Of a DNA stretch of 64,000 nucleotides, positions 54,736 to 62,142 are shown one piece after another. Every line of letters begins with the position of its first letter. Positions within the stretch are counted from its first letter, which is position 1. The notes under the pieces are model-generated. The model had not been told where the DNA came from. It searched no databases and worked only from the letters and a program-made list of their open reading frames with translations. Location of the stretch: contig OY764147.1 of assembly GCA_963668115.1 (NCBI GenBank), positions 124,001-188,000 on the forward strand, given 5' to 3'. The position numbers and the translations under genes are program-made. The stretch is from Plut-88900 sp963668115. Lineage in GTDB: Bacteria; Chloroflexota; Dehalococcoidia; Plut-88900.

Positions 54736-54978
54736 TTACTCGGGGATGTGGGGCTTGCGGTCGGGCTTGGGGGAGTCGGAACGCAGAGGCTCCTTGGCAT
54801 CCTGGACCACTTTCTCGACTTCTGAGGAAGACTTCTTGAACTCGCGGATGCCCTTGCCCAAGGCACCACCGATTTCCGGCAGCTTGCCAACGCCAAAGAT
54901 GATAATGACGATGACGAGGATGACGAGGATCTCGGGCAACCCTATTCCCGGGCCTCCGATGAAGGCGCTCAAGGGCAT
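54736..54978 (-). CDS. tatA: Sec-independent translocase subunit TatA
   Basis: An 80-residue TatA: GLPEILVILVIVIIIFGVGKLPEIGGALGKGIREFKKSS, then a charged tail. Here FGV stands in place of FGP/FGA before GKLPEIG. It is separated from tatBC by an unrelated dehydrogenase gene and reads in the opposite direction. Confidence 0.9.
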   Translation of the reverse strand: MPLSAFIGGPGIGLPEILVILVIVIIIFGVGKLPEIGGALGKGIREFKKSSSEVEKVVQDAKEPLRSDSPKPDRKPHIPE

Positions 54979-55073
54979 ATTTTTGTCCCCCTAGAGGAGA
55001 GAAGTGTGAATCAATGATAATAGGGGCGCGTATGAGAGTCAACTAAAGCCTTTCAGCATATAGTAGGAACGAG

Positions 55074-55907
55074 ATGGATTGGCTATCAGCCAAGGTGTCA
55101 TTGATGAACAAAAATGTGATAGCCCTGGACTTCGACGGTGTGATATGCGACAGCGCGGCGGAGTGCGTGGTGTCTGCGTATGGGGCTTATGTTCAGGCCA
55201 AAGGGGAAGCCTTCGATCCTATGGAGTCGGTAGTGCCGGACTACTTCAGAGATGGGTTCTACCGGCTCAGGCCGTTGATCAGAGACGGTCGGGACTACGT
55301 GATGATCTTGTACCTACTGGACCGGGGGGTGGCAATAAAGGATCAGGATGACTTCGACCACGAACTGGAAACCCGATTGCCGGACCTGCTGAACATCTTC
55401 GGGGTAGAGGACGGGCCGGGGCTGGAGGCAGCGTTCCAGAAGTATCGTGCAGGGTTCAGGGTTCGGGACGAGGGGGGCTGGATGGATCGGAACCCTCTGT
55501 ATGACGGCATGAAAGAAGCTCTGGGACAGCGCAATGGAAGCCTGGATGGGGTATTCGTAACTACGTCCAAGCCGAGCATGGTCGCCAAATCGATTTTGGA
55601 GCACAACGGGTTCTCTTTGCCCGAGGGACACGTGCTGGGGAAGGACATGGTTGGGAGGTCACCGGACAAGAACGTGCACATGCGGCTGGTGATGGAGGGG
55701 CGAGGGGTGAGTTACGAGGACATTCACTTCGTGGACGACCAGGTAGCGCACCTGGAGTCGGCGATGGGGTTGGGCGTGAACTGCTACCTGGCGTCGTATG
55801 GATATACGACGGATAAGCAGGTGGAGAAGGCCCGGGGGCTAGGGATCAGAGTGTTGGAGGAGGGTGAGTTGGCGGGGTGGATGGGTGGGGTGTTGGGTGG
55901 GGGGTAG
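55074..55907 (+). CDS. HAD-superfamily hydrolase
   Basis: A 277-residue phosphatase-like protein. Motif I is ALDFDGVICDS with two Asp, motif II TTSKPS, motif III region KDMVG, and motif IV HFVDDQVAHLESA. The cap domain sits between motifs I and II. The start is ambiguous: ATG 55074 has AGGA 5 bases upstream; ATG 55104 (MNKNVIALDFDG) would fit the fold slightly better. The substrate is unknown. Confidence 0.82.
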   Translation: MDWLSAKVSLMNKNVIALDFDGVICDSAAECVVSAYGAYVQAKGEAFDPMESVVPDYFRDGFYRLRPLIRDGRDYVMILYLLDRGVAIKDQDDFDHELETRLPDLLNIFGVEDGPGLEAAFQKYRAGFRVRDEGGWMDRNPLYDGMKEALGQRNGSLDGVFVTTSKPSMVAKSILEHNGFSLPEGHVLGKDMVGRSPDKNVHMRLVMEGRGVSYEDIHFVDDQVAHLESAMGLGVNCYLASYGYTTDKQVEKARGLGIRVLEEGELAGWMGGVLGGG

Positions 55908-55913
55908 GGCGTT

Positions 55914-57053
55914 TTATTGGAGGCCCATGATTCGGGCGGCGGTGTTGCCTAGGATGTCGGCCCTTTCGGAGTCTGAGAGGAAGTTGCAGTGAAGCTTGTA
56001 CTGGTTGAGGGCCTGCTTGTAGGTGCAGTACCGCCCGACCATCGGCCAGTCCGAGCCCCACATGAGCCTGTTGGCGCCGATACGCTTGACGCATTCCTCA
56101 ATGGTGGGCTCGGCCTCTTTCCAGGGGTATTCCCATATTGCGCCCATTTGAATAGTTAACATAAGCTCCATGTGGCACTGAGGGGACTGGAAGGCGGACC
56201 AGATGTCTTCGGGGAACCGGATGCGGTCGCCGTCGAGGAAGGCGCGCCAAGGGAGGCCGTGGGTGATTACTACCTTGACGTCGGGGTAGCGTTCCATCCA
56301 TCGGATGAGGACCCGGAGCTCGTCCATGTACTCTTCGAGAAGGGCCGAGCCGTAGGGACTCGGGCCCGCGAGCCCCTTGCCGATCATGGTGAAGAAGACG
56401 GGGATTCCCAGCTTTGTGACCGCGTCCCAGAAGGGCCCCATGGGGCCGTCGTCCCATGGGTCTCGGTGGCCCTTCTGGTCGCGCAGGGGTGGACTATAGT
56501 AGTAGCGGGGGATGAACTGGAGGCCGGATGGGCTCCTGGAATTGGCGACCTCCCGAGCCACCTCTTCTGCGGCCTTTTCGGGATCTGCGGGGACGGAGTG
56601 GGCCTCGACCATCACGAGGCGCATGAGCCTGTCGGGGTAGCGGTTTACGACGTTGCGCTGGAACTCGTTCTGGAAGGTGTATCTGCCCTTATGGGGGTGG
56701 GTGTGGAGGATGCCGGCGTCGATGCCAGCGTAGTCCATCTCGGCGATCATGAGCTCGGGCGGGCACTCCATGTTGTGGAGCATGGGCGGGAAGTACTGTT
56801 TCACGTAGGTCTCGCCTTCGTACTCCCAGGCGAGCTGGCCCATGTGTCGGGTCCAGCGGGCGTTGGTGAGGTCTCCGGTGTCGGAGTTGATGAGGGATGA
56901 GTTGTCGACGAGGGTGCGGTCCCGGGCGCGCCAGGCGGGCTGATGATGGGTGGCCAACTCCCGGTGGATGACCTCCATCTTCTCGGCCTTGGACTTGTAT
57001 CCAGCGGCGGAGTCCCACTGGGCGAAGGAACTGGGGTAGCAGTCTATGATCAA
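55914..57053 (-). CDS. Amidohydrolase family 2 protein
   Basis: A 379-residue TIM-barrel hydrolase/decarboxylase. The frame runs upstream into the neighbour, so the start is judged: TTG 57051-57053 gives LIIDCYPSSFAQWDSA, matching the first strand (usually IDxHxH; here DCY). Later family motifs are GIDAGILHTHPHKGR, DVKVVITHGLPWRAF and the C-terminal LMWGSDWPMVGRY. It lies 13 bases after the FAH-family gene on the same strand, so both probably act in one ring-cleavage or acid-degradation pathway. Confidence 0.78.
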   Translation of the reverse strand: MIIDCYPSSFAQWDSAAGYKSKAEKMEVIHRELATHHQPAWRARDRTLVDNSSLINSDTGDLTNARWTRHMGQLAWEYEGETYVKQYFPPMLHNMECPPELMIAEMDYAGIDAGILHTHPHKGRYTFQNEFQRNVVNRYPDRLMRLVMVEAHSVPADPEKAAEEVAREVANSRSPSGLQFIPRYYYSPPLRDQKGHRDPWDDGPMGPFWDAVTKLGIPVFFTMIGKGLAGPSPYGSALLEEYMDELRVLIRWMERYPDVKVVITHGLPWRAFLDGDRIRFPEDIWSAFQSPQCHMELMLTIQMGAIWEYPWKEAEPTIEECVKRIGANRLMWGSDWPMVGRYCTYKQALNQYKLHCNFLSDSERADILGNTAARIMGLQ

Positions 57054-57066
57054 AGTTGGGCCCGGT

Positions 57067-57822
57067 CTACTTCTCGTCGGCGACGTAGTTGCGGAGGACT
57101 CCGACACCTTCGACCTCGACTTCCACGATGTCACCGTCCTTGGTAGAGCCGGGGATGCCGGGTGTGCCGGTGTAGATGACATCGCCGGGTTCAAGGGTCA
57201 TGGAAGCGGAGATGAAGCTAACGATAGTGGGGACGTCGAAGATGAGGTCGGAGGTGTTGCCTTCCTGGGCTGTCTCGCCGTTGATGCGTACTGCGAGGTT
57301 TGTGTTGAAGGGGTAGATTTCGGTGTTGATAAAAGGCCCCAAGGGGCCGAAGGTGTCAGAACCCTTGGCGCGCCACCACTGGAGGTCGCCTCGCTGCCAG
57401 GGTCGACAGCTGACGTCGTTGCCGGCGGTGTAGCCGAGAACGTAGTCGAGGGCTTCTTCTTTGGATACGGACTTGGCGCGCCTGCCGATTACGATGACGA
57501 GTTCACCTTCGTGCTCGATGAGGCCGGCGTCCTTGGGGAGAATGATGGTGCCCTCGGGGTCGAGGAGGGAAGTAAGGGTCTTGAAGAAAATGCCGGGGAC
57601 CTCGGGCTGTTTTCTGCCGCCGAGATGGCTGGCGTAGTTGAGCCCTACGGCGAGGACCTTAGTGGGTTCACAGGGCGTGAACAGCTTTACGTCGGCGAGG
57701 TTATGCCGGGTGGAGGTCTGCTTCACATCACCGTAGATGCTGCCCTCTATTTCAGTGACGGCACCGTCTTCGACTACGCCGTAGGAAGTTCGGCCGTCGG
57801 CCTGGAATCTTGCGAATTTCAT
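57067..57822 (-). CDS. Fumarylacetoacetate hydrolase family protein
   Basis: A 251-residue C-C bond hydrolase or decarboxylase. Start ATG 57820-57822 (MKFARFQADGRTSYGVV) with CCGGAGA upstream is preferred to a longer frame. The metal-binding motif is HEGELVIVIG (Glu residues) with GNDVSCRPWQ, and TGTPGIPG...KDGDIVEVEVEGVG closes the fold. It is co-transcribed with the amidohydrolase downstream. The acyl-pyruvate-type substrate is not known. Confidence 0.9.
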   Translation of the reverse strand: MKFARFQADGRTSYGVVEDGAVTEIEGSIYGDVKQTSTRHNLADVKLFTPCEPTKVLAVGLNYASHLGGRKQPEVPGIFFKTLTSLLDPEGTIILPKDAGLIEHEGELVIVIGRRAKSVSKEEALDYVLGYTAGNDVSCRPWQRGDLQWWRAKGSDTFGPLGPFINTEIYPFNTNLAVRINGETAQEGNTSDLIFDVPTIVSFISASMTLEPGDVIYTGTPGIPGSTKDGDIVEVEVEGVGVLRNYVADEK

Positions 57823-58127
57823 GGATGTGTCTCCGGGGTGTCGTGGGATGGAGTTGGGGGGCTGAGACATATTACATGGGTGGGGTGGGGTGGACAATCC
57901 CCGGCGAGCAAACCCAGCCCCGATTCACATCCTGGACGCATCTGCCACTTCGCGGGGCCTCTGCATTGCATGGAAGAAGGTGTCTTGGGATAGCGGAGGT
58001 AAATAAGGGGCTTCCGCCGAGGATATTTCTCAGGGCGAGAACGATATCCGGGCAAGAATTGCTTGCGACAGCAGCTTTGCACCTAATAGAGTGTAGCGGG
58101 ACCAATCTGCCGTGGGGTTGAAGGGCC

Positions 58128-59294
58128 TTGTACCTGGAAAGTCTGTCGCTTACGAACTTCAGGAATTATGTTTCCCTGGAACTGTCCATGGGGCCGGGGA
58201 CGTTCATTCTGTGGGGTGATAATGCGCAAGGAAAGTCGAACCTTCTGGAGGCGGTGTATTTGCTGGCTACTACGAAGTCGGCGAGGGCTTCCAATGAGCG
58301 GGAGTTGATCGGGTGGGGGGCGATGGAAGATCCGTTGCCAGCAGCGCGGGTTGCGGGGGAGTTGAGCAGGGAAGGAGAGAGGACTAGGCTGGATGTCGGG
58401 CTGGTGGCGGAGAGGGCGGAGGGAGCCGCGGAGGTCTCGTACAGCTTGCGGAAACAGACTCGGGTTAACGGGGTGCCGAGACGGGCGTCGGATGTGATGG
58501 GGACGTTGAATGCGGTGATGTTCGACCCGCAGGACGTGGATCTGGTGACCGGACCACCTTCTTCGAGAAGGCGATACCTGGACGTCACGATTTCACAGAT
58601 GAACAGGGACTATCTTAAGGCGCTGCAGAGGTACACGAGGATTCTGACGCAGCGCAATCACCTACTGAGGGCGATCAGGGAAGGTACGAGCCAGAGCAGC
58701 CAACTGAGGGTATGGGACGCTCCCTTAATTGAGGAGGCGGTACATATCCACTGTACCCGCAGGCGAATGCTGGAGGAAATGTCTCAGGCCAGCGCGGTAA
58801 TTTACGGGGAGCTTGTGGAGAGTGGGGAGTCGTTTGCGTTGACGTACTTGCCGAATCCAAAGGAACTCAGCGAAATTGGGGTTGAAGAAGGGAGCGCGGT
58901 GGGGGAGGTCATCCGGGCGCGACTTTCGGCGAATATGAACAGGGAGATTGGGCAGGGGGTGACGGTGGTCGGACCTCACAGGGACGACTTGCGGTTTGAT
59001 GTACGAGGTCGGGACGCGAACCTGTACGGGTCCCGGGGACAGCAGCGCACGGTGGTAGTTGCTCTGAAGCTGGCGGAGGTCGAGATGCTCAAGGCGAACA
59101 CGGGTGAGGACCCAATACTGTTGTTAGATGATATTCTTTCGGAATTGGATGAGACGAGGCGGCGGCGGGTGCTGGAGACTGTGCTCGGGAGTGAGCAGGC
59201 GATCTTGACGACAACTGACCTGGACAGGATTGATGAGGAAGTGAGATCTCGGGCGCGGTTGATCAGGGTGGAGGGGGGGAGGTTGGTGTTTTGA
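58128..59294 (+). CDS. recF: DNA replication and repair protein RecF
   Basis: A 388-residue SMC-like ATPase loading RecA at gaps. The start is TTG 58128 (MYLESLSLTNFRNYVSLEL). Walker A is GDNAQGKSNLLEAVYLL, the signature region GSRGQQRTVVVALKLAE and Walker B DPILLLDDILSELDETRRR. Length is typical. It is not beside dnaA, dnaN or gyrB here, so it lies outside the classical origin cluster. Confidence 0.93.
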   Translation: MYLESLSLTNFRNYVSLELSMGPGTFILWGDNAQGKSNLLEAVYLLATTKSARASNERELIGWGAMEDPLPAARVAGELSREGERTRLDVGLVAERAEGAAEVSYSLRKQTRVNGVPRRASDVMGTLNAVMFDPQDVDLVTGPPSSRRRYLDVTISQMNRDYLKALQRYTRILTQRNHLLRAIREGTSQSSQLRVWDAPLIEEAVHIHCTRRRMLEEMSQASAVIYGELVESGESFALTYLPNPKELSEIGVEEGSAVGEVIRARLSANMNREIGQGVTVVGPHRDDLRFDVRGRDANLYGSRGQQRTVVVALKLAEVEMLKANTGEDPILLLDDILSELDETRRRRVLETVLGSEQAILTTTDLDRIDEEVRSRARLIRVEGGRLVF

Positions 59295-59452
59295 CTCGGG
59301 ATCACCTGCATCTATTCAAGGGACTAAGGGGCGTGCTCTAGCCCTCTTCCCTCGCAGGCCATGGGATCGGAGCCCCCGCCCCAGCTTCCTTGCGTGGCAT
59401 AGGAAAGACAATGACAGAACCTCTTACTAGTTGAATTAGAAGGAGAAAGGCT

Positions 59453-60247
59453 GTGAACGAGGTTGAGTTGCAGGCTGGGGTAAACAGGGCTGCAGAGTTG
59501 ATAGTGGGGTCTGAATATATGACTGCGCTGGTGGGTGCGGGGATGTCGGTGGAGAGCGGGATACCTCCGTTCAGAGGGCCGGGGGGCATCTGGACTAAGT
59601 ATGGGGAACCTCCGATGGACGGCTACCAGAAGGTGCTGCAGGATCCCGAGGGCTACTGGCTGGAACGCAACAGCGACGAAGGGCCGATGGCGGCATTTCG
59701 GAGCACTTTCGAGCAGGCCCGGCCGAATCCCGGACACTTGGCGATGGCGGAGATGGAGGAGATGGGTTACCTGAGGTGGATAATCACGCAGAATGTCGAC
59801 AACCTCCATCAGCAGGCGGGCAGCAGGAACGTGGCGGAGATACACGGCAATTCGACAAAGCTGAGGTGTGTCGGGTGCAATAGCCGGTGGGCGGCGGAGG
59901 AATACGAGGTCACGGACTATCCTCCGCTGTGCGACGACTGTGGGGGCATCATCAAGGCTGACACAGTGATGTTCGGCGAGCCGATACCGTTTGACGTGCT
60001 GGTGAAGTGCGACCAGGAGTCGAAGAAGTCTGACTGCATGATGCTGGTCGGGACTACGGCGGAGGTATATCCGGCGGCGAGCTTTCCGCACATGATTAAA
60101 CAATCGGGTGGGGTGCTGATCGAGATAAATCCCTACGATACGGTGATCTCATCTTTGTGCGACGTGGTGCTGCGGGGGCCGTCGGGGGAGGTGTTGCCGA
60201 GGTTGGTGGAGCGGGTGAAGGGGCTGAGGCCGGGCGGGTCAGGGTGA
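59453..60247 (+). CDS. cobB: NAD-dependent protein deacylase (sirtuin)
   Basis: A 264-residue sirtuin. It starts at GTG 59453, with AAGGAGAAAGG upstream. NAD site: LVGAGMSVESGIPPFRGPGGIW; catalytic region TQNVDNLHQQAGSRNVAEIHGN with the active-site His; zinc cysteines in CVGCNS and CDDCGG; and VGTTAEVYPAASFP. The protein removes acyl groups from lysines. Its 3' end overlaps the convergent hypothetical gene by 9 bases. Confidence 0.92.
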   Translation: MNEVELQAGVNRAAELIVGSEYMTALVGAGMSVESGIPPFRGPGGIWTKYGEPPMDGYQKVLQDPEGYWLERNSDEGPMAAFRSTFEQARPNPGHLAMAEMEEMGYLRWIITQNVDNLHQQAGSRNVAEIHGNSTKLRCVGCNSRWAAEEYEVTDYPPLCDDCGGIIKADTVMFGEPIPFDVLVKCDQESKKSDCMMLVGTTAEVYPAASFPHMIKQSGGVLIEINPYDTVISSLCDVVLRGPSGEVLPRLVERVKGLRPGGSG

Positions 60248-60643
60248 GGGCATTTCGGCGACGCGGAAGGGGAGGGTGCAGACCTCGATGCCGTCGATGA
60301 GCCAGCTTACCTGGTAGTCGCCAAACTTCTGGAAGCGAAGGCCGTAGAGGCCGTTGACATTGCGGTATGTGCGGTAGGTTAGCCCCTTGCCGGGAGCGGG
60401 GATGTCTCGGTTGGAGGTAACAGGCGGGATAATATCGTTGGCATCGGCATCCTGGACGCGCATTTCGAAGGCCTTGGTGCGTCGGGTCTCGTTGGAGGTG
60501 AACTTGAGGCCGAGGACGGCGAAGAGCTGCTGGTGCGCCACGGGGACGGTCTTGGCGTAGATGGTATCTATGCCGATGCCGACGGCCGTGAGCTTATTGG
60601 AGGAGTCGGCGTAGTCGCAGAGGAAAGCGTATTCTACGTTCAT
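60239..60643 (-). CDS. Hypothetical protein (DUF6941-like?)
   Basis: A 134-residue, mostly beta protein: MNVEYAFLCDYADSSNKLTAVGIGIDTIYAK, then QQLFAVLGLKFTSNETRRTKAFEMRVQDADAN, then GLRFQKFGDYQVSWLIDGIEVCTLPFRVAE. The pattern resembles a small conserved beta-sandwich family that I only tentatively match to DUF6941. No function is known. It is convergent with the sirtuin gene. Confidence 0.75.
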   Translation of the reverse strand: MNVEYAFLCDYADSSNKLTAVGIGIDTIYAKTVPVAHQQLFAVLGLKFTSNETRRTKAFEMRVQDADANDIIPPVTSNRDIPAPGKGLTYRTYRNVNGLYGLRFQKFGDYQVSWLIDGIEVCTLPFRVAEMPSP

Positions 60644-60713
60644 GGTGTGGTGTCTCAGGCGGTGAGGGTACTATTCAATGGTCACGGGTCGAGGGAGTCT
60701 TTGTCAAGGCGGC

Positions 60714-60722
60714 TGGTATAAT
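60714..60722 (+). promoter_or_regulatory. Extended -10 promoter of the CoA-transferase gene
   Basis: TGGTATAAT (TATAAT at 60717-60722) lies about 49 bases upstream of the ATG at 60771. It is a consensus -10 with the TGn extension and no good -35. Confidence 0.5.
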
Positions 60723-60770
60723 TCTCTGCCAGGAAGGGTTGGGGAGGTGGAGAAAGAAGAGATTGAAGAT

Positions 60771-61979
60771 ATGTTGCCTTTAGAGGGCGTGAAGGTCGTG
60801 GAGCTGGCAATCTGGCTGGCGGGTCCTGCGTGCGGCGTGATTATGGCCGACTGCGGCGCAGATGTCATAAAGGTCGAGCACCTGGAGACGGGCGGGGACC
60901 CGGCTCGCGGGTGGACGCCGACGGATGCGACGGTAAAGCAGGACCCCAACTACGTGTTCGAGACGATGAACCGAGGCAAGAGGGGCATTGCACTGGACTT
61001 GTCCCGGGACAAGGGTCGGGACGTCCTGTACACATTGTGCAAGCAGGCTGACGTGTTTGTTACCAACCTACGGCTTTCGACGCTGGATAAGCTGAAGGTG
61101 AACTACGACTCAATCAGCGCAGTAAATCCCGGAATAGTGTACGTAAGGGGTACGGGGTACGGGCCACGGGGACCGGAGAAGGACAAGATGGGGTTCGACT
61201 CCATCGGGTTCTGGGCGAGATCGGGGATCATGGCGTCGATAGGGGACCCGGGGTCGGTGCCGACGAGGATGAGGGGGTCGCTGGGTGACGTCTCGACGGG
61301 TACGTGCATGTTTGCGGGGGCGATGGCGGCCCTGTACAGGAAGGAAAGGACGGGAGAAGGGGGGCTGGTGGACGGGTCGCTGCTGGGGACTGGGGCGTGG
61401 ATTGCGGCGGAGAACCTCTGGGCGCCACTCAGGATGGGGCAGACGCCTCCCCGGTATTCCAGAAAGAGCCCACCGAATCCGCTGGTCAACATCTACAACA
61501 CGTCGGATGACCGGTGGGTATATATGACGATCCTGCAGGCGGACCGGTTCTGGCCAAACTTGTGCCGGGCTGTCGAAAGGGAAGACCTAATAGGGGATGA
61601 CCGGTTTGCAAAGATCGATGCGCGAAGGGTGAACAGCGCGGCATTGGTAGCGATATTGGACGACCAGTTCAGGAAAAGGACGCTGTGGGAGTGGGGTAAG
61701 CGGTTGGATGCGGAACACATCGCATGGGGCTTGGTGACGGAACCCGAGGAGGTGATTTCCGGGGAGCAGGTGGAGGCTAATGAATACGTAATAGGGGTAT
61801 ATCACCCGGTCCTCGGACATTTGAGGGAAACAGCGATCCCGTTCCAGATTGATGGGGTGGCGCTGACGCCTCGGGCGCCGAGCCCAGAGTTCGGGGGATC
61901 CACGGAGGAGGTGTTGCTAGAGGCGGGGTATACGTGGGAGGAGATTGGGGAAATGAAAGAGGAAAAAGTGGTGATTTAG
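60771..61979 (+). CDS. CaiB/BaiF family CoA-transferase
   Basis: A 402-residue family III CoA-transferase. MLPLEGVKVVELAIWLAGPACGVIMADCGADVIKVEHLETGGDPARG is the standard opening, ETMNRGKRGIALDL follows and LGDVSTGTCMFAGAMAALYRKERTGEGGLVDGSLLG holds the catalytic Asp region (GDVSTG). In-frame upstream starts exist, but ATG 60771 fits the family start. The acyl group it moves is not readable from the sequence. A larger two-domain relative follows. Confidence 0.87.
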   Translation: MLPLEGVKVVELAIWLAGPACGVIMADCGADVIKVEHLETGGDPARGWTPTDATVKQDPNYVFETMNRGKRGIALDLSRDKGRDVLYTLCKQADVFVTNLRLSTLDKLKVNYDSISAVNPGIVYVRGTGYGPRGPEKDKMGFDSIGFWARSGIMASIGDPGSVPTRMRGSLGDVSTGTCMFAGAMAALYRKERTGEGGLVDGSLLGTGAWIAAENLWAPLRMGQTPPRYSRKSPPNPLVNIYNTSDDRWVYMTILQADRFWPNLCRAVEREDLIGDDRFAKIDARRVNSAALVAILDDQFRKRTLWEWGKRLDAEHIAWGLVTEPEEVISGEQVEANEYVIGVYHPVLGHLRETAIPFQIDGVALTPRAPSPEFGGSTEEVLLEAGYTWEEIGEMKEEKVVI

Positions 61980-62011
61980 GGGGTGGTTTGGATGGTGAGC
62001 CCCCACTCCTC

Positions 62012-62056
62012 ATTCCGTTCTTGAGACCCTTCGACTCCGCTCAGGGCGAACGGAAT
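62012..62056 (+). repeat. Module A of the dispersed repeat, copy 3
   Basis: ATTCCGTTC and GAACGGAAT arms around GACCCTTCGACTCCGCTCAG; the 25-base core at 62025-62049 is identical to 16829-16853. It lies between the two CoA-transferase genes, and a very diverged module B may follow near 62085-62107. Confidence 0.75.
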
Positions 62057-62142
62057 GCCCCACCCCCAGAGCTATAGGAGTGACTCTAGGGAAGGCTTCA
62101 GGATGACATGGAAACGGGAGGTGGGTAGAGATTTCGGCAGGA